DNA of 6,319 nucleotides from NCBI GenBank assembly GCA_028718065.1, contig JAQUMP010000223.1, forward strand, positions 1 to 6,319, given 5' to 3'. Of the stretch, positions 1 to 5,369 are shown piece after piece (position 1 is the stretch's first letter; every line of letters begins with the position of its first letter). Made by a program: the position numbers and the translations under genes. The stretch comes from Chitinivibrionales bacterium (GTDB lineage Bacteria; Fibrobacterota; Chitinivibrionia; Chitinivibrionales; FEN-1185). The notes under the pieces were generated by a model. The model was not told where the DNA came from and searched no databases. It saw only the letters and a list, made by a program, of their open reading frames with translations.

Positions 1-1328
1 TTGAGGGTGCCGCTGTCGCTGCCGAAATAGGAAAGGCGCACCTTAAAAGAGGTAAACAGCGGCGTTAAGGTATCCAGCGATGCATTCGTGGTTGCATTAA
101 GGATTTGCAGAATTGAACGCTGATAACAGAATTCGCAGGACGTGGGCGCAATATTAGGATCGACGTTAATCGTGAAATCATAATCGATGCACTTGGGGCC
201 GTTGCCGGAATTAAACAAGGAACGCACGGAAACCAGGTTATTACCCGGAATGAGCGGCAGGACTTTGTTTAGTTGCAGCTCCCACCCGCTGAAGGCGTCC
301 GGGGGATTGGTGCGCTTGATCGCGCCCAGGGCGCTTGACACAACGCCGTTGGTGGAAACAGTCAAGGTGTCAAAAAGGTATACGGTGACCTGTTTGACTA
401 AATTTCTGATGACCGTTTTAAGGGTATCGGTATTGGTACGAGGGACGGTAATTGCATATCCGCCGGTGGATGTAGCTATCGTGGAAAGCACCCCCATGTT
501 ATCCGAGCCAAGGTAAACACCATAGATTTTTACCTTTTGGGATATCAGCAAATTGACGTCGTTTTGGTAAGCGGCGCCGTTGGGCTGGCCGTCGGTGACA
601 AATATTATTACCCGGTTGTTTGGATGCGGAGAATAGGTTGAATTGCCGAACCACGTTGCGGCCTGGGAGAGCGCAACATGATAATCGGTGCCCCCAACGG
701 AATTATTAAGATGCTGGTCGTGATTGAGCCAGGTGTAAATCGTATCCAGTGAGTCCTGGGCCAACGGGATGCTCACATTGCGAGGCGAAAGGAGGTGGTA
801 TCCCAGAAAACGCTGGTTGGATTGAGTGATAAATGCGTTCGAGGCGTTATAATACCCATAAGTAAAGTTCCCATTGTAAGGACTCACGTTCTTGTTTATA
901 ATGGCATTGGCAAAACCCAGATATCCCGCATAGGAGCCGGGGACGCTGTCGACCTGGTAATCAAATCCGGCCTTTATAGCGTCGGCCCGTTTAAAATAAG
1001 GGTCGCCGGAAGGATTATATTGCGGCCACATGCTGCCCGATAAGTCCATTATGTAAACAATATCCGCGGGCGAGGTCACATTCTGGTCCGACAAGCACAG
1101 CTTGAGCCCGTCAACGGCAATGCGCGTAATGTTGCCGGGGACCGAAATCACCTTGCCGGCCATGGAGGCCGAATCGAGGCATGGAACCTGGATCGAACAA
1201 TCCGTACTGGGGTTCCAGCGGTAGGAGCAGATCGGAGAAGCCTGGCCGAAGGCCGTCACGACAAATGCGAGCAAAAGAAATAACGTGCCGCCGGCGACTG
1301 TTTTGTTGGTAACCATTTTGTTTTTCAT
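1..1328 (-). CDS. Secreted von Willebrand factor A (VWA) domain protein, 3' end outside window
   Basis: Reading the minus strand from the ATG at 1328-1326 gives 442 codons with no stop before the left edge, so the C-terminus is missing. Residues 1-30 form a signal peptide: Lys-rich start, hydrophobic core TLFLLLAFVVTAFG, likely cleavage near GQA/SP. A stretch with four cysteines (C34, C44, C50, C78) leads into a VWA domain at about 87-310. Its metal-ion-dependent adhesion site is complete: DLSGSM (D95, S97, S99), T214 in GGTDYH, and D246 in FVTDGQPNG. Residues 320-442 look like beta-sandwich material rich in Thr, Asn and Val, with C380 and a CEFC motif at 398-401. VWA proteins of this kind are usually exported and bind ligands or surfaces through a divalent metal; the ligand here cannot be told. 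The start is supported by AAAGGGGG at 1340-1333; a second Met four codons in is possible but worse spaced. The gene appears monocistronic, with its own promoter. Confidence 0.9.
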   Translation of the reverse strand, partial: MKNKMVTNKTVAGGTLFLLLAFVVTAFGQASPICSYRWNPSTDCSIQVPCLDSASMAGKVISVPGNITRIAVDGLKLCLSDQNVTSPADIVYIMDLSGSMWPQYNPSGDPYFKRADAIKAGFDYQVDSVPGSYAGYLGFANAIINKNVSPYNGNFTYGYYNASNAFITQSNQRFLGYHLLSPRNVSIPLAQDSLDTIYTWLNHDQHLNNSVGGTDYHVALSQAATWFGNSTYSPHPNNRVIIFVTDGQPNGAAYQNDVNLLISQKVKIYGVYLGSDNMGVLSTIATSTGGYAITVPRTNTDTLKTVIRNLVKQVTVYLFDTLTVSTNGVVSSALGAIKRTNPPDAFSGWELQLNKVLPLIPGNNLVSVRSLFNSGNGPKCIDYDFTINVDPNIAPTSCEFCYQRSILQILNATTNASLDTLTPLFTSFKVRLSYFGSDSGTL

Positions 1329-1389
1329 ACGTCCCCCTTTGCAAATCATTCCCGAACGCGGTGTTTTCGTCGCGTTCCTGCAATTCTTG

Positions 1390-1418
1390 AATTTATTGTA
1401 TTATTATCTTAAAGTCAA
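1390..1418 (-). promoter_or_regulatory. Putative sigma-70-type promoter of the VWA gene
   Basis: On the minus strand TTGACT (1418-1413, five of six consensus bases) is followed after 17 bp by TAAATT (1395-1390, four of six). The surroundings are strongly AT-rich. Transcription would start near 1383, giving a leader of about 55 nt before the ATG at 1328. The -10 match is only moderate, and other AT-rich hexamers nearby could serve. Confidence 0.35.
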
Positions 1419-1479
1419 AACCATATAAATTGTATAAACTATGCAAATAAAAAGGTAAAGGCAGTTGGCGATTAAGCGG

Positions 1480-1510
1480 TTAAATCGAGGGTGGTGTCCT
1501 CTTGATTTAA
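1480..1510. repeat. Interrupted inverted repeat (possible stem-loop or operator)
   Basis: TTAAATC (1480-1486) plus GAGG (1487-1490) pair with CCTC (1498-1501) plus GATTTAA (1504-1510). The loop is 7 nt (GTGGTGT), with a two-base TT bulge in the right arm. It lies about 60 bp upstream of the proposed -35 box of the VWA gene. It has no T-tract on either side, so it is not an obvious terminator; a regulator binding site or an mRNA 3' stem for the opp transcript are both possible. Confidence 0.4.
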
Positions 1511-1594
1511 GTGTATATTTACGGCATCGGAAAGGGTATAAAAAAATGTTTTTTTAATCTCAATGGGAAAATTCCTCAAAGCTTGCTTCGACTT

Positions 1595-1648
1595 AACTCA
1601 CCCCTTCCGTCCCCTCTCTCGCGAGAGAGGGGACGGAAGGGGTGAGTT
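1595..1648. repeat. Perfect 54-bp palindrome just downstream of oppB
   Basis: The left arm 1595-1621 (AACTCACCCCTTCCG... to ...CTCTCTCG) is the exact reverse complement of the right arm 1622-1648, 27 bp each, with no unpaired centre. Pairing stops at both ends (T1594 against G1649). It begins 10 bp past the oppB stop. Perfect GC-rich intergenic palindromes of this kind usually belong to dispersed repeat families (REP- or MITE-like) and can also stabilise an mRNA 3' end. The transcript would form a very stable hairpin, but the minus strand beyond it has no T-run, so intrinsic termination is uncertain. No target-site duplication is evident at its edges. Confidence 0.9.
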
Positions 1649-1657
1649 GCTGTTACA

Positions 1658-2584
1658 TTAGCCGATCGTCACCCGCATTTTGGGGTTTAATAAGGCCTGC
1701 AAAATATCGACCGCCGTATTAAAAACAATAATTAAAAACGCATAAAAAAGGACGGTGCCCATAATGAGCGTATAATCGCGGTTAAAGGCGGCCGTCACGA
1801 AAAGACGCCCCAATCCCGGAATGTTAAATATGGTTTCCACGATAAAGGAGCCGGTAATGAGGCCGGCGATGGCCGGTCCTAAAAACGATATGGTGCTCAG
1901 CAGGCCGCCTTTAAGCGCATGGCGGACAATTACCATAAAAGGATGTACACCCTTGGCGTGCGCCGTGCGGATAAAATCCTGGGAAAGAATATCGAGCATG
2001 CCCCCGCGTGTCAAGCGGGCGATGTAGGCGCAATAGGCAAGCCCGAGTGTCAAGGATGGCAAAATCCGGTCGCCCGCGTTGTTCCAGCCGCTCACATTCA
2101 CAAGCCCCAGATTAAGTGCAAATACCAGCACTAAGAGCGGGCCCAGAACAAAGGTCGGAATACAGATGCCGGTCGTGGCAATTATCATGGCGACCCAATC
2201 GGCCGCGCGGTTGTGGTTGAGCGCGGCGAGAACGCCGAGGGTTATGCCGCACAGCAGGGCGATAAGCAGCGACCACAACCCCAGTTCCAGCGAAACCGCA
2301 AAGCCCTGCCGGATCAGGCCGGTGACCGAGCTGTTTACATAGCGGAACGACGGCCCCAGGTCGCCGCGCAGGGCGTTTAAAAGATAATTGCCGTACTGTG
2401 CCGCCAGCGGTTTATCCAGACCGTAATGGGCCTTGAGCTGCGCGATTATTTCCGGCGCGACGTTTTTTTCCGCGGAAAAAGGTCCGCCCGGGGCCAGGCG
2501 GATCAGGAAAAAAGTGAGCGTGGCGATGACAAAAAGCGAGGGAATGGTTTCAAAAAACAGGCGTTTAAGGACGAATTTGAGCAT
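1658..2584 (-). CDS. oppB: Oligopeptide ABC transporter permease, OppB family
   Basis: This 308-residue inner-membrane protein should form one half of the peptide channel, receiving substrate from the OppA-type protein encoded just upstream. It opens with MLKFVLKRL and the family segment FFLIRLAPGGPF (25-36), then KAHYGLDKPL and GDLGPSF (74-80). Six hydrophobic segments are visible, near 10-30, 98-122, 131-160, 175-190, 228-250 and 273-297. The cytoplasmic EAA loop that contacts the ATPase lies at about 204-227 (FIRTAHAKGVHPF, then RHALKGG). Near the C-terminus come ETIFNIPGLGRLFV and FNRDYTLIMG. Length and motifs match E. coli OppB (about 306 residues) almost throughout; the close paralogue DppB is less likely. 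It follows oppA by 15 bp but lacks a visible Shine-Dalgarno site, so translation may be coupled to oppA. The expected oppC, oppD and oppF do not follow. Confidence 0.95.
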   Translation of the reverse strand: MLKFVLKRLFFETIPSLFVIATLTFFLIRLAPGGPFSAEKNVAPEIIAQLKAHYGLDKPLAAQYGNYLLNALRGDLGPSFRYVNSSVTGLIRQGFAVSLELGLWSLLIALLCGITLGVLAALNHNRAADWVAMIIATTGICIPTFVLGPLLVLVFALNLGLVNVSGWNNAGDRILPSLTLGLAYCAYIARLTRGGMLDILSQDFIRTAHAKGVHPFMVIVRHALKGGLLSTISFLGPAIAGLITGSFIVETIFNIPGLGRLFVTAAFNRDYTLIMGTVLFYAFLIIVFNTAVDILQALLNPKMRVTIG

Positions 2585-2599
2585 AAAAAATAGGGAGGC

Positions 2600-4219
2600 T
2601 TATTTTTTCTCAATCCACATAAACTTATACGGGTGCAGATTCAAGATGTTCGGATACCATCCCTTGACCTGTGGCTGCATGAGATACCCGTTCGTGTAAA
2701 AGTAAATCGGCAAAACCGGCATTTCGTCGAGCAGGATGGTTTCGGCCCGGCTAAAACAGCGGTAGCGTTCCTGTTGCGAGGATGCCGCGGCGGCTGCGGC
2801 GATGAGGCTGTCGTAGGCGCGGTTGCTCCAGCCGGTGCGGTTGTTGCCCCCGCCGGTTATCCACATGTCAAGAAACGTGTTGGGGTCGTTGTAATCGCCG
2901 ATCCAGCCCATGCGCGCGATATCGTAGCTGCGCTCCTGGGTGGAGGCCAGGTAAACCTTCCATTCCTGGTTGACAAGCGTTACGGAGACGCCCAGATAGG
3001 TGCGCCACATCTGCTGCAGGGCCTGGGCTACCTCGTGGTGCGTTTGCAGGGTATTGTACAGCAGGGAAATGGCCGGCAGAGGATGCTGCGCATTGTAACC
3101 CGCTTCGGCCAGAAGCCGCCGCGCCTCCAGCGTGTCGAACCCTATGGTTGCCGCGGAGGTGTAGCCGGCGGTGTTGGGCGGGGTAAAACAAATCGCCGGC
3201 GCCTGCCCCCCCTTGAGGACGTATTTGACCAGGCTTTCCCGGTCTACGGCCAGCGCCAGCGCGCGCCGCACGCGTTTGTCGTTGAGCGGCGGTTTGTTTA
3301 CATTAAAGAGATAATAATAGGTGCCTAAGTAAGGGTCGATTTTAAGCAGCTGCGGGTCGTGCTGCTTGTACCAGTCTATTTTTTCCAGCGGAACATTGGT
3401 GGTGAGATCGAGCTGCCCGGTGCGAAAGGCGCGCTCTTCGGTCTGCATGTTCTCGATGGGATAAAAACGGACCGCCTGCAGGCGCACGGCTGCGGCGTCC
3501 CAATAGCGGGGGTTTTTCCTGATCTCGATGATCTTGTTGAGTTCCCATTTCGCAAGTGTAAAGGGACCGTTGCCCACAAAATTTTCCGGCCTGGTCCAGG
3601 CCGTGCCGCGGGCGTCGAGCGGGCCGAATTTAAGGATTGTTTTAGGATGCACCGGAAACCAGGAGTGGTGGCTTAAAAGCGCCAGAAAATAGGGCGTAGG
3701 CTGCGTAAGCGTAATGACCAGGGTGCGCGCGTCCGGCGCCCGGACGCCCACCTGCGAGAAATCGGTAAGCTCTCCTTTGTTAAAGCGCCGCCCGTTCTTG
3801 ACGCAATAGAGCATGTAGGCGTATTCCGCGCCGAGCCTGGGCGAAAGGATGCGCCGGATGGAAAAAACAAAATCCGCCGCCGTCACCGTGTCGCCGCTGC
3901 TCCAGAGCGCCGCGGGCCGCAAATGGAACGTATAGGTGCAACGGTCCGCGGAAATGTCCCAGGCTTCGGCCATGCCGGGAAGAGGATGCAGGTCCACCGG
4001 ATCGGGATTGACCAGACCTTCCAAGAGCCCCGAAACAATGTGGTATTCGGGAATGCCCGTAATAATATGCGGATCCAGGTCTTGCGGCTCGATCTGATTG
4101 CCGTACCGCAAAATCCGTCCGGGATTTTCAGCTTCTTTTTTTTGTTGACAACCCGATAGCGCAAGGGCCAATGCGACCCCTATCATGGCGGCAAAAGTTG
4201 ATTTTAGCATCGGAGCCAT
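2600..4219 (-). CDS. oppA: Periplasmic oligopeptide-binding lipoprotein, OppA/DppA family (SBP_bac_5)
   Basis: This 539-residue protein should capture peptides outside the inner membrane and deliver them to the OppB-containing channel. The N-terminus is a lipoprotein signal: hydrophobic core 8-21 and lipobox LSGC with C24 as the lipidated residue, followed by a charged tether (QQKKEAENPG). Family 5 solute-binding features follow in order: EPQDLDPH (44-51), the GLLEGL segment (64-69), GNGPFTLAKWELN (216-228) with NPRYWD (236-241), FNVNKPPLNDKRVRRALALA (305-324), and IGDYNDPNTFLDMW (440-453). In Salmonella OppA the Asp of the corresponding DYNEP motif binds the peptide N-terminus; here that would be D442. 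Length is as expected for OppA. AAAGG six bases before the ATG at 4219 supports this start over the Met three codons later. It sits 25 bp after the 150-residue gene and 15 bp before oppB. Peptide specificity cannot be read from the sequence. Confidence 0.95.
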   Translation of the reverse strand: MAPMLKSTFAAMIGVALALALSGCQQKKEAENPGRILRYGNQIEPQDLDPHIITGIPEYHIVSGLLEGLVNPDPVDLHPLPGMAEAWDISADRCTYTFHLRPAALWSSGDTVTAADFVFSIRRILSPRLGAEYAYMLYCVKNGRRFNKGELTDFSQVGVRAPDARTLVITLTQPTPYFLALLSHHSWFPVHPKTILKFGPLDARGTAWTRPENFVGNGPFTLAKWELNKIIEIRKNPRYWDAAAVRLQAVRFYPIENMQTEERAFRTGQLDLTTNVPLEKIDWYKQHDPQLLKIDPYLGTYYYLFNVNKPPLNDKRVRRALALAVDRESLVKYVLKGGQAPAICFTPPNTAGYTSAATIGFDTLEARRLLAEAGYNAQHPLPAISLLYNTLQTHHEVAQALQQMWRTYLGVSVTLVNQEWKVYLASTQERSYDIARMGWIGDYNDPNTFLDMWITGGGNNRTGWSNRAYDSLIAAAAAASSQQERYRCFSRAETILLDEMPVLPIYFYTNGYLMQPQVKGWYPNILNLHPYKFMWIEKK

Positions 4220-4244
4220 TGCAAACCTTTACAAAAGATACCGC

Positions 4245-4697
4245 TTACACCAGGCTGCCTTTCGATCGGCGGTATTCCTTGACGATGCGAACGAAACGGT
4301 AGAGTGAACTGATGGTGCGCGAGGCGATTTTGTACCAGGCATGGTCCGCGGTATCGGTCTGCGCGGTGCGGCGGATACGCGTTGCCAAATCGAGCAGCAC
4401 TTCGATTTTTACCAGATTGAGCGGCAGCATCAGGCGCCCCCGGTCGCCCTCGCAGGTCCCGCCGTAAATGTCCACGAGGTCGGCGATTTCGGGCGTGATG
4501 GGAACATTGCCGGTTAATTCTATTTCAAAGGCGCCGCGTTTCTTTACAATCACAAAAATATTGCAGAAATCCGAGAGTATGTCGTTGTTGTCCTGATCGT
4601 CAATCTGGATGGGAAAATCCCGGCGGATATGCTTATGGTCGTAATCGCCGTGGCTGACGTAAGCGTTTACTAAGTATCGATGCAACGATGACGACAT
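4245..4697 (-). CDS. Unidentified 150-residue soluble protein, first gene of the opp unit
   Basis: I do not recognise this family. The product has no signal peptide and no membrane segment, so it is probably cytoplasmic. The N-terminal part is His/Asp-rich (SHGDYDHKHIRRDF, 15-28; DDQDNND, 33-39). The middle looks like beta strands (CNIFVIVKKRGAFEIELTG, 45-63) followed by PITPEIADLVDIYGG (66-80). The C-terminal half looks helical and basic (LVKIEVLLDLATRIRR, 95-110; SSLYRFVRIVKEYRR, 130-144). The ATG at 4697 directly abuts an upstream in-frame-unrelated TAA, and GGGA about seven bases before it can act as a weak ribosome binding site; the next Met is residue 90. It ends 25 bp before oppA on the same strand, so co-transcription is likely, and a role linked to peptide uptake or its control is possible but unproven. 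Reality of the gene is supported by frame length and operon position, not by homology. Confidence 0.7.
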   Translation of the reverse strand: MSSSLHRYLVNAYVSHGDYDHKHIRRDFPIQIDDQDNNDILSDFCNIFVIVKKRGAFEIELTGNVPITPEIADLVDIYGGTCEGDRGRLMLPLNLVKIEVLLDLATRIRRTAQTDTADHAWYKIASRTISSLYRFVRIVKEYRRSKGSLV

Positions 4698-4850
4698 TTA
4701 AGTTTCCCGTTTGCGCCGGTCAAAATGGGCAAGGTCTTTTTTAAGACGGCCCGACACCATTAAAGATACATTGGCTTTACGTATTAAATCCAGTACGACA
4801 CGACGCCGGGCACATCGACAAGCACAAATATAAATAAAGGCGTGTGGTCT

Positions 4851-4866
4851 TTCCGGTAATCCGGAA
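4851..4866. repeat. Short inverted repeat upstream of the csp promoter
   Basis: TTCCGG (4851-4856) and CCGGAA (4861-4866) are exact reverse complements separated by TAAT. The dyad size is typical of a dimeric regulator site, and it lies between the divergent genes. It could equally be a chance hairpin; no regulator can be named from it. Confidence 0.35.
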
Positions 4867-4890
4867 CCAATAAATATTCGGAGGATTGCG

Positions 4891-4919
4891 TTGACATTTA
4901 TCGACCGAATAAATAATAT
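4891..4919 (+). promoter_or_regulatory. Sigma-70-type promoter of the cold-shock gene
   Basis: A perfect -35 box TTGACA (4891-4896) is followed after 17 bp by TAATAT (4914-4919, four of six consensus bases) in a very AT-rich context. Transcription should start near 4926, giving a leader of about 48 nt. That is much shorter than the roughly 160-nt thermosensing leader of E. coli cspA, so this gene may be constitutive or regulated differently. Confidence 0.65.
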
Positions 4920-4973
4920 TATATGCATGGTATCATTCTGTAATTTTTTAATTTAAAGAAAGGTTCAGCACGA

Positions 4974-5177
4974 ATGGCTACAGGAAACGTACGCTGGTTC
5001 AACAAGTCCAAGGGTTACGGATTTATCCAGCCCGATGATGGCACGCGTGATGTGTTTGTCCATTTTTCCGCCATCCAGGTCGATGGTTTTAAGACCCTTC
5101 AGGAGGGCGAAAAGGTGCAATTCGAAATTGTCGAAAGTCCTAAAGGATCAAATGCAAAAGATGTAACGCGGGTATAA
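4974..5177 (+). CDS. Cold-shock domain protein, CspA family
   Basis: This 67-residue single-domain protein binds single-stranded RNA and DNA in the cytoplasm. In the family it acts as an RNA chaperone that keeps mRNA unfolded, often but not always induced by cold. Both nucleic-acid-binding motifs are intact: RNP1 KGYGFI (13-18) and RNP2 VFVHF (27-31). They are flanked by the typical VRWFN (6-10), QPDDG (19-23), HFSAIQVDGFKTL and EGEKVQFEI segments. The length is normal for the family (65-70 residues). AAGAAAGG (4956-4963), ten bases before the ATG, is the ribosome binding site. It stands alone between its own promoter and an intrinsic terminator. The family call is secure, but which csp paralogue it is cannot be decided, so no letter is given. 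Confidence 0.97.
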   Translation: MATGNVRWFNKSKGYGFIQPDDGTRDVFVHFSAIQVDGFKTLQEGEKVQFEIVESPKGSNAKDVTRV

Positions 5178-5215
5178 TTTCCGCGCATTCCTTTCTTGTC
5201 ATTCATACATCTCGC

Positions 5216-5250
5216 ATGGCCTGTCCGCTTACGGCAGGCCATTTTTATTT
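5216..5250 (+). terminator. Intrinsic terminator after the cold-shock gene
   Basis: ATGGCCTG (5216-5223) pairs with CAGGCCAT (5235-5242). The stem continues as CCG/CGG (5225-5227 with 5232-5234) around a CTTA loop, with one bulged T at 5224. It is followed directly by a T-rich tract (TTTTTATTT, 5242-5250). This is a classic rho-independent terminator, 38 bp past the csp stop, and it isolates csp from the Cache receptor gene. Confidence 0.92.
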
Positions 5251-5296
5251 CGCATAAATTCGAGCCCACTATTTCATAGATTGATAATCACGGAAA

Positions 5297-5305
5297 TGAT
5301 ATACT
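5297..5305 (+). promoter_or_regulatory. Possible extended -10 promoter of the Cache receptor gene
   Basis: TGATATACT fits the extended -10 pattern TGnTATAAT with one mismatch. No convincing -35 box lies 17 bp upstream, which extended -10 promoters can tolerate. Transcription would start near 5312, about 58 nt before the first ATG at 5370. This is a weak call resting on one motif. Confidence 0.3.
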
Positions 5306-5369
5306 TCTATAGATAACGATCCTTAATCACGGCGAAATTCGCGGTTGCAATTGACAGCCGCTCGCAAGA

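Larger units (their letters stand above)
1329..1657. other. Gene-free stretch between oppB and the VWA gene
   Basis: I see no credible coding frame in these 329 bp. From the VWA side it holds the ribosome binding site (1340-1333), a probable promoter (1390-1418), an 11-bp-stem hairpin (1480-1510), a short weak A7/T7 inverted repeat (1539-1556, TAAAAAAA-TG-TTTTTTTA), and the 54-bp palindrome next to oppB. The AT-rich centre contrasts with the GC-rich palindrome. In the direction of opp transcription the palindrome is not followed by a T-tract, so no textbook terminator separates the two genes. Confidence 0.7.
4698..4973. other. Divergent intergenic region between the opp unit and csp
   Basis: This 276-bp region carries the start signals of two divergent genes. 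On the plus strand it holds the csp promoter and ribosome binding site. On the minus strand a perfect TATAAT lies at 4923-4918, overlapping the csp -10 box, but no good -35 hexamer stands upstream of it. A short inverted repeat TTCCGG-TAAT-CCGGAA (4851-4866) lies 24 bp upstream of the csp -35 box. A 76-codon minus-strand frame (4928-4698) ending next to the 150-residue gene fills much of the region, but has no recognisable motif and its start overlaps the csp promoter, so I do not call it a gene. Confidence 0.5.

Noticed and set aside
1111..1383. Minus-strand 90-codon frame overlapping the VWA start
   Set aside because: It is in a different frame from the VWA gene, has no ribosome binding site, and the VWA frame carries a signal peptide and metal-site motifs over the same DNA.
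1539..1556. A7/T7 inverted repeat as an intrinsic terminator for the opp unit
   Set aside because: The stem is only A-T pairs with a two-base centre, too weak for a terminator hairpin; it is probably AT-rich chance.
2633..3328. Long plus-strand open frame (231 codons) inside oppA
   Set aside because: It lies wholly opposite the well-supported oppA gene, is rich in Gly/Val/Arg with no family motif, and has no ribosome binding site. It is a mirror of the codon bias of oppA.
5332..5342. Small palindrome GCGAA-A-TTCGC before the Cache gene
   Set aside because: Five-base arms are short enough to occur by chance, and pairing does not extend on either side.
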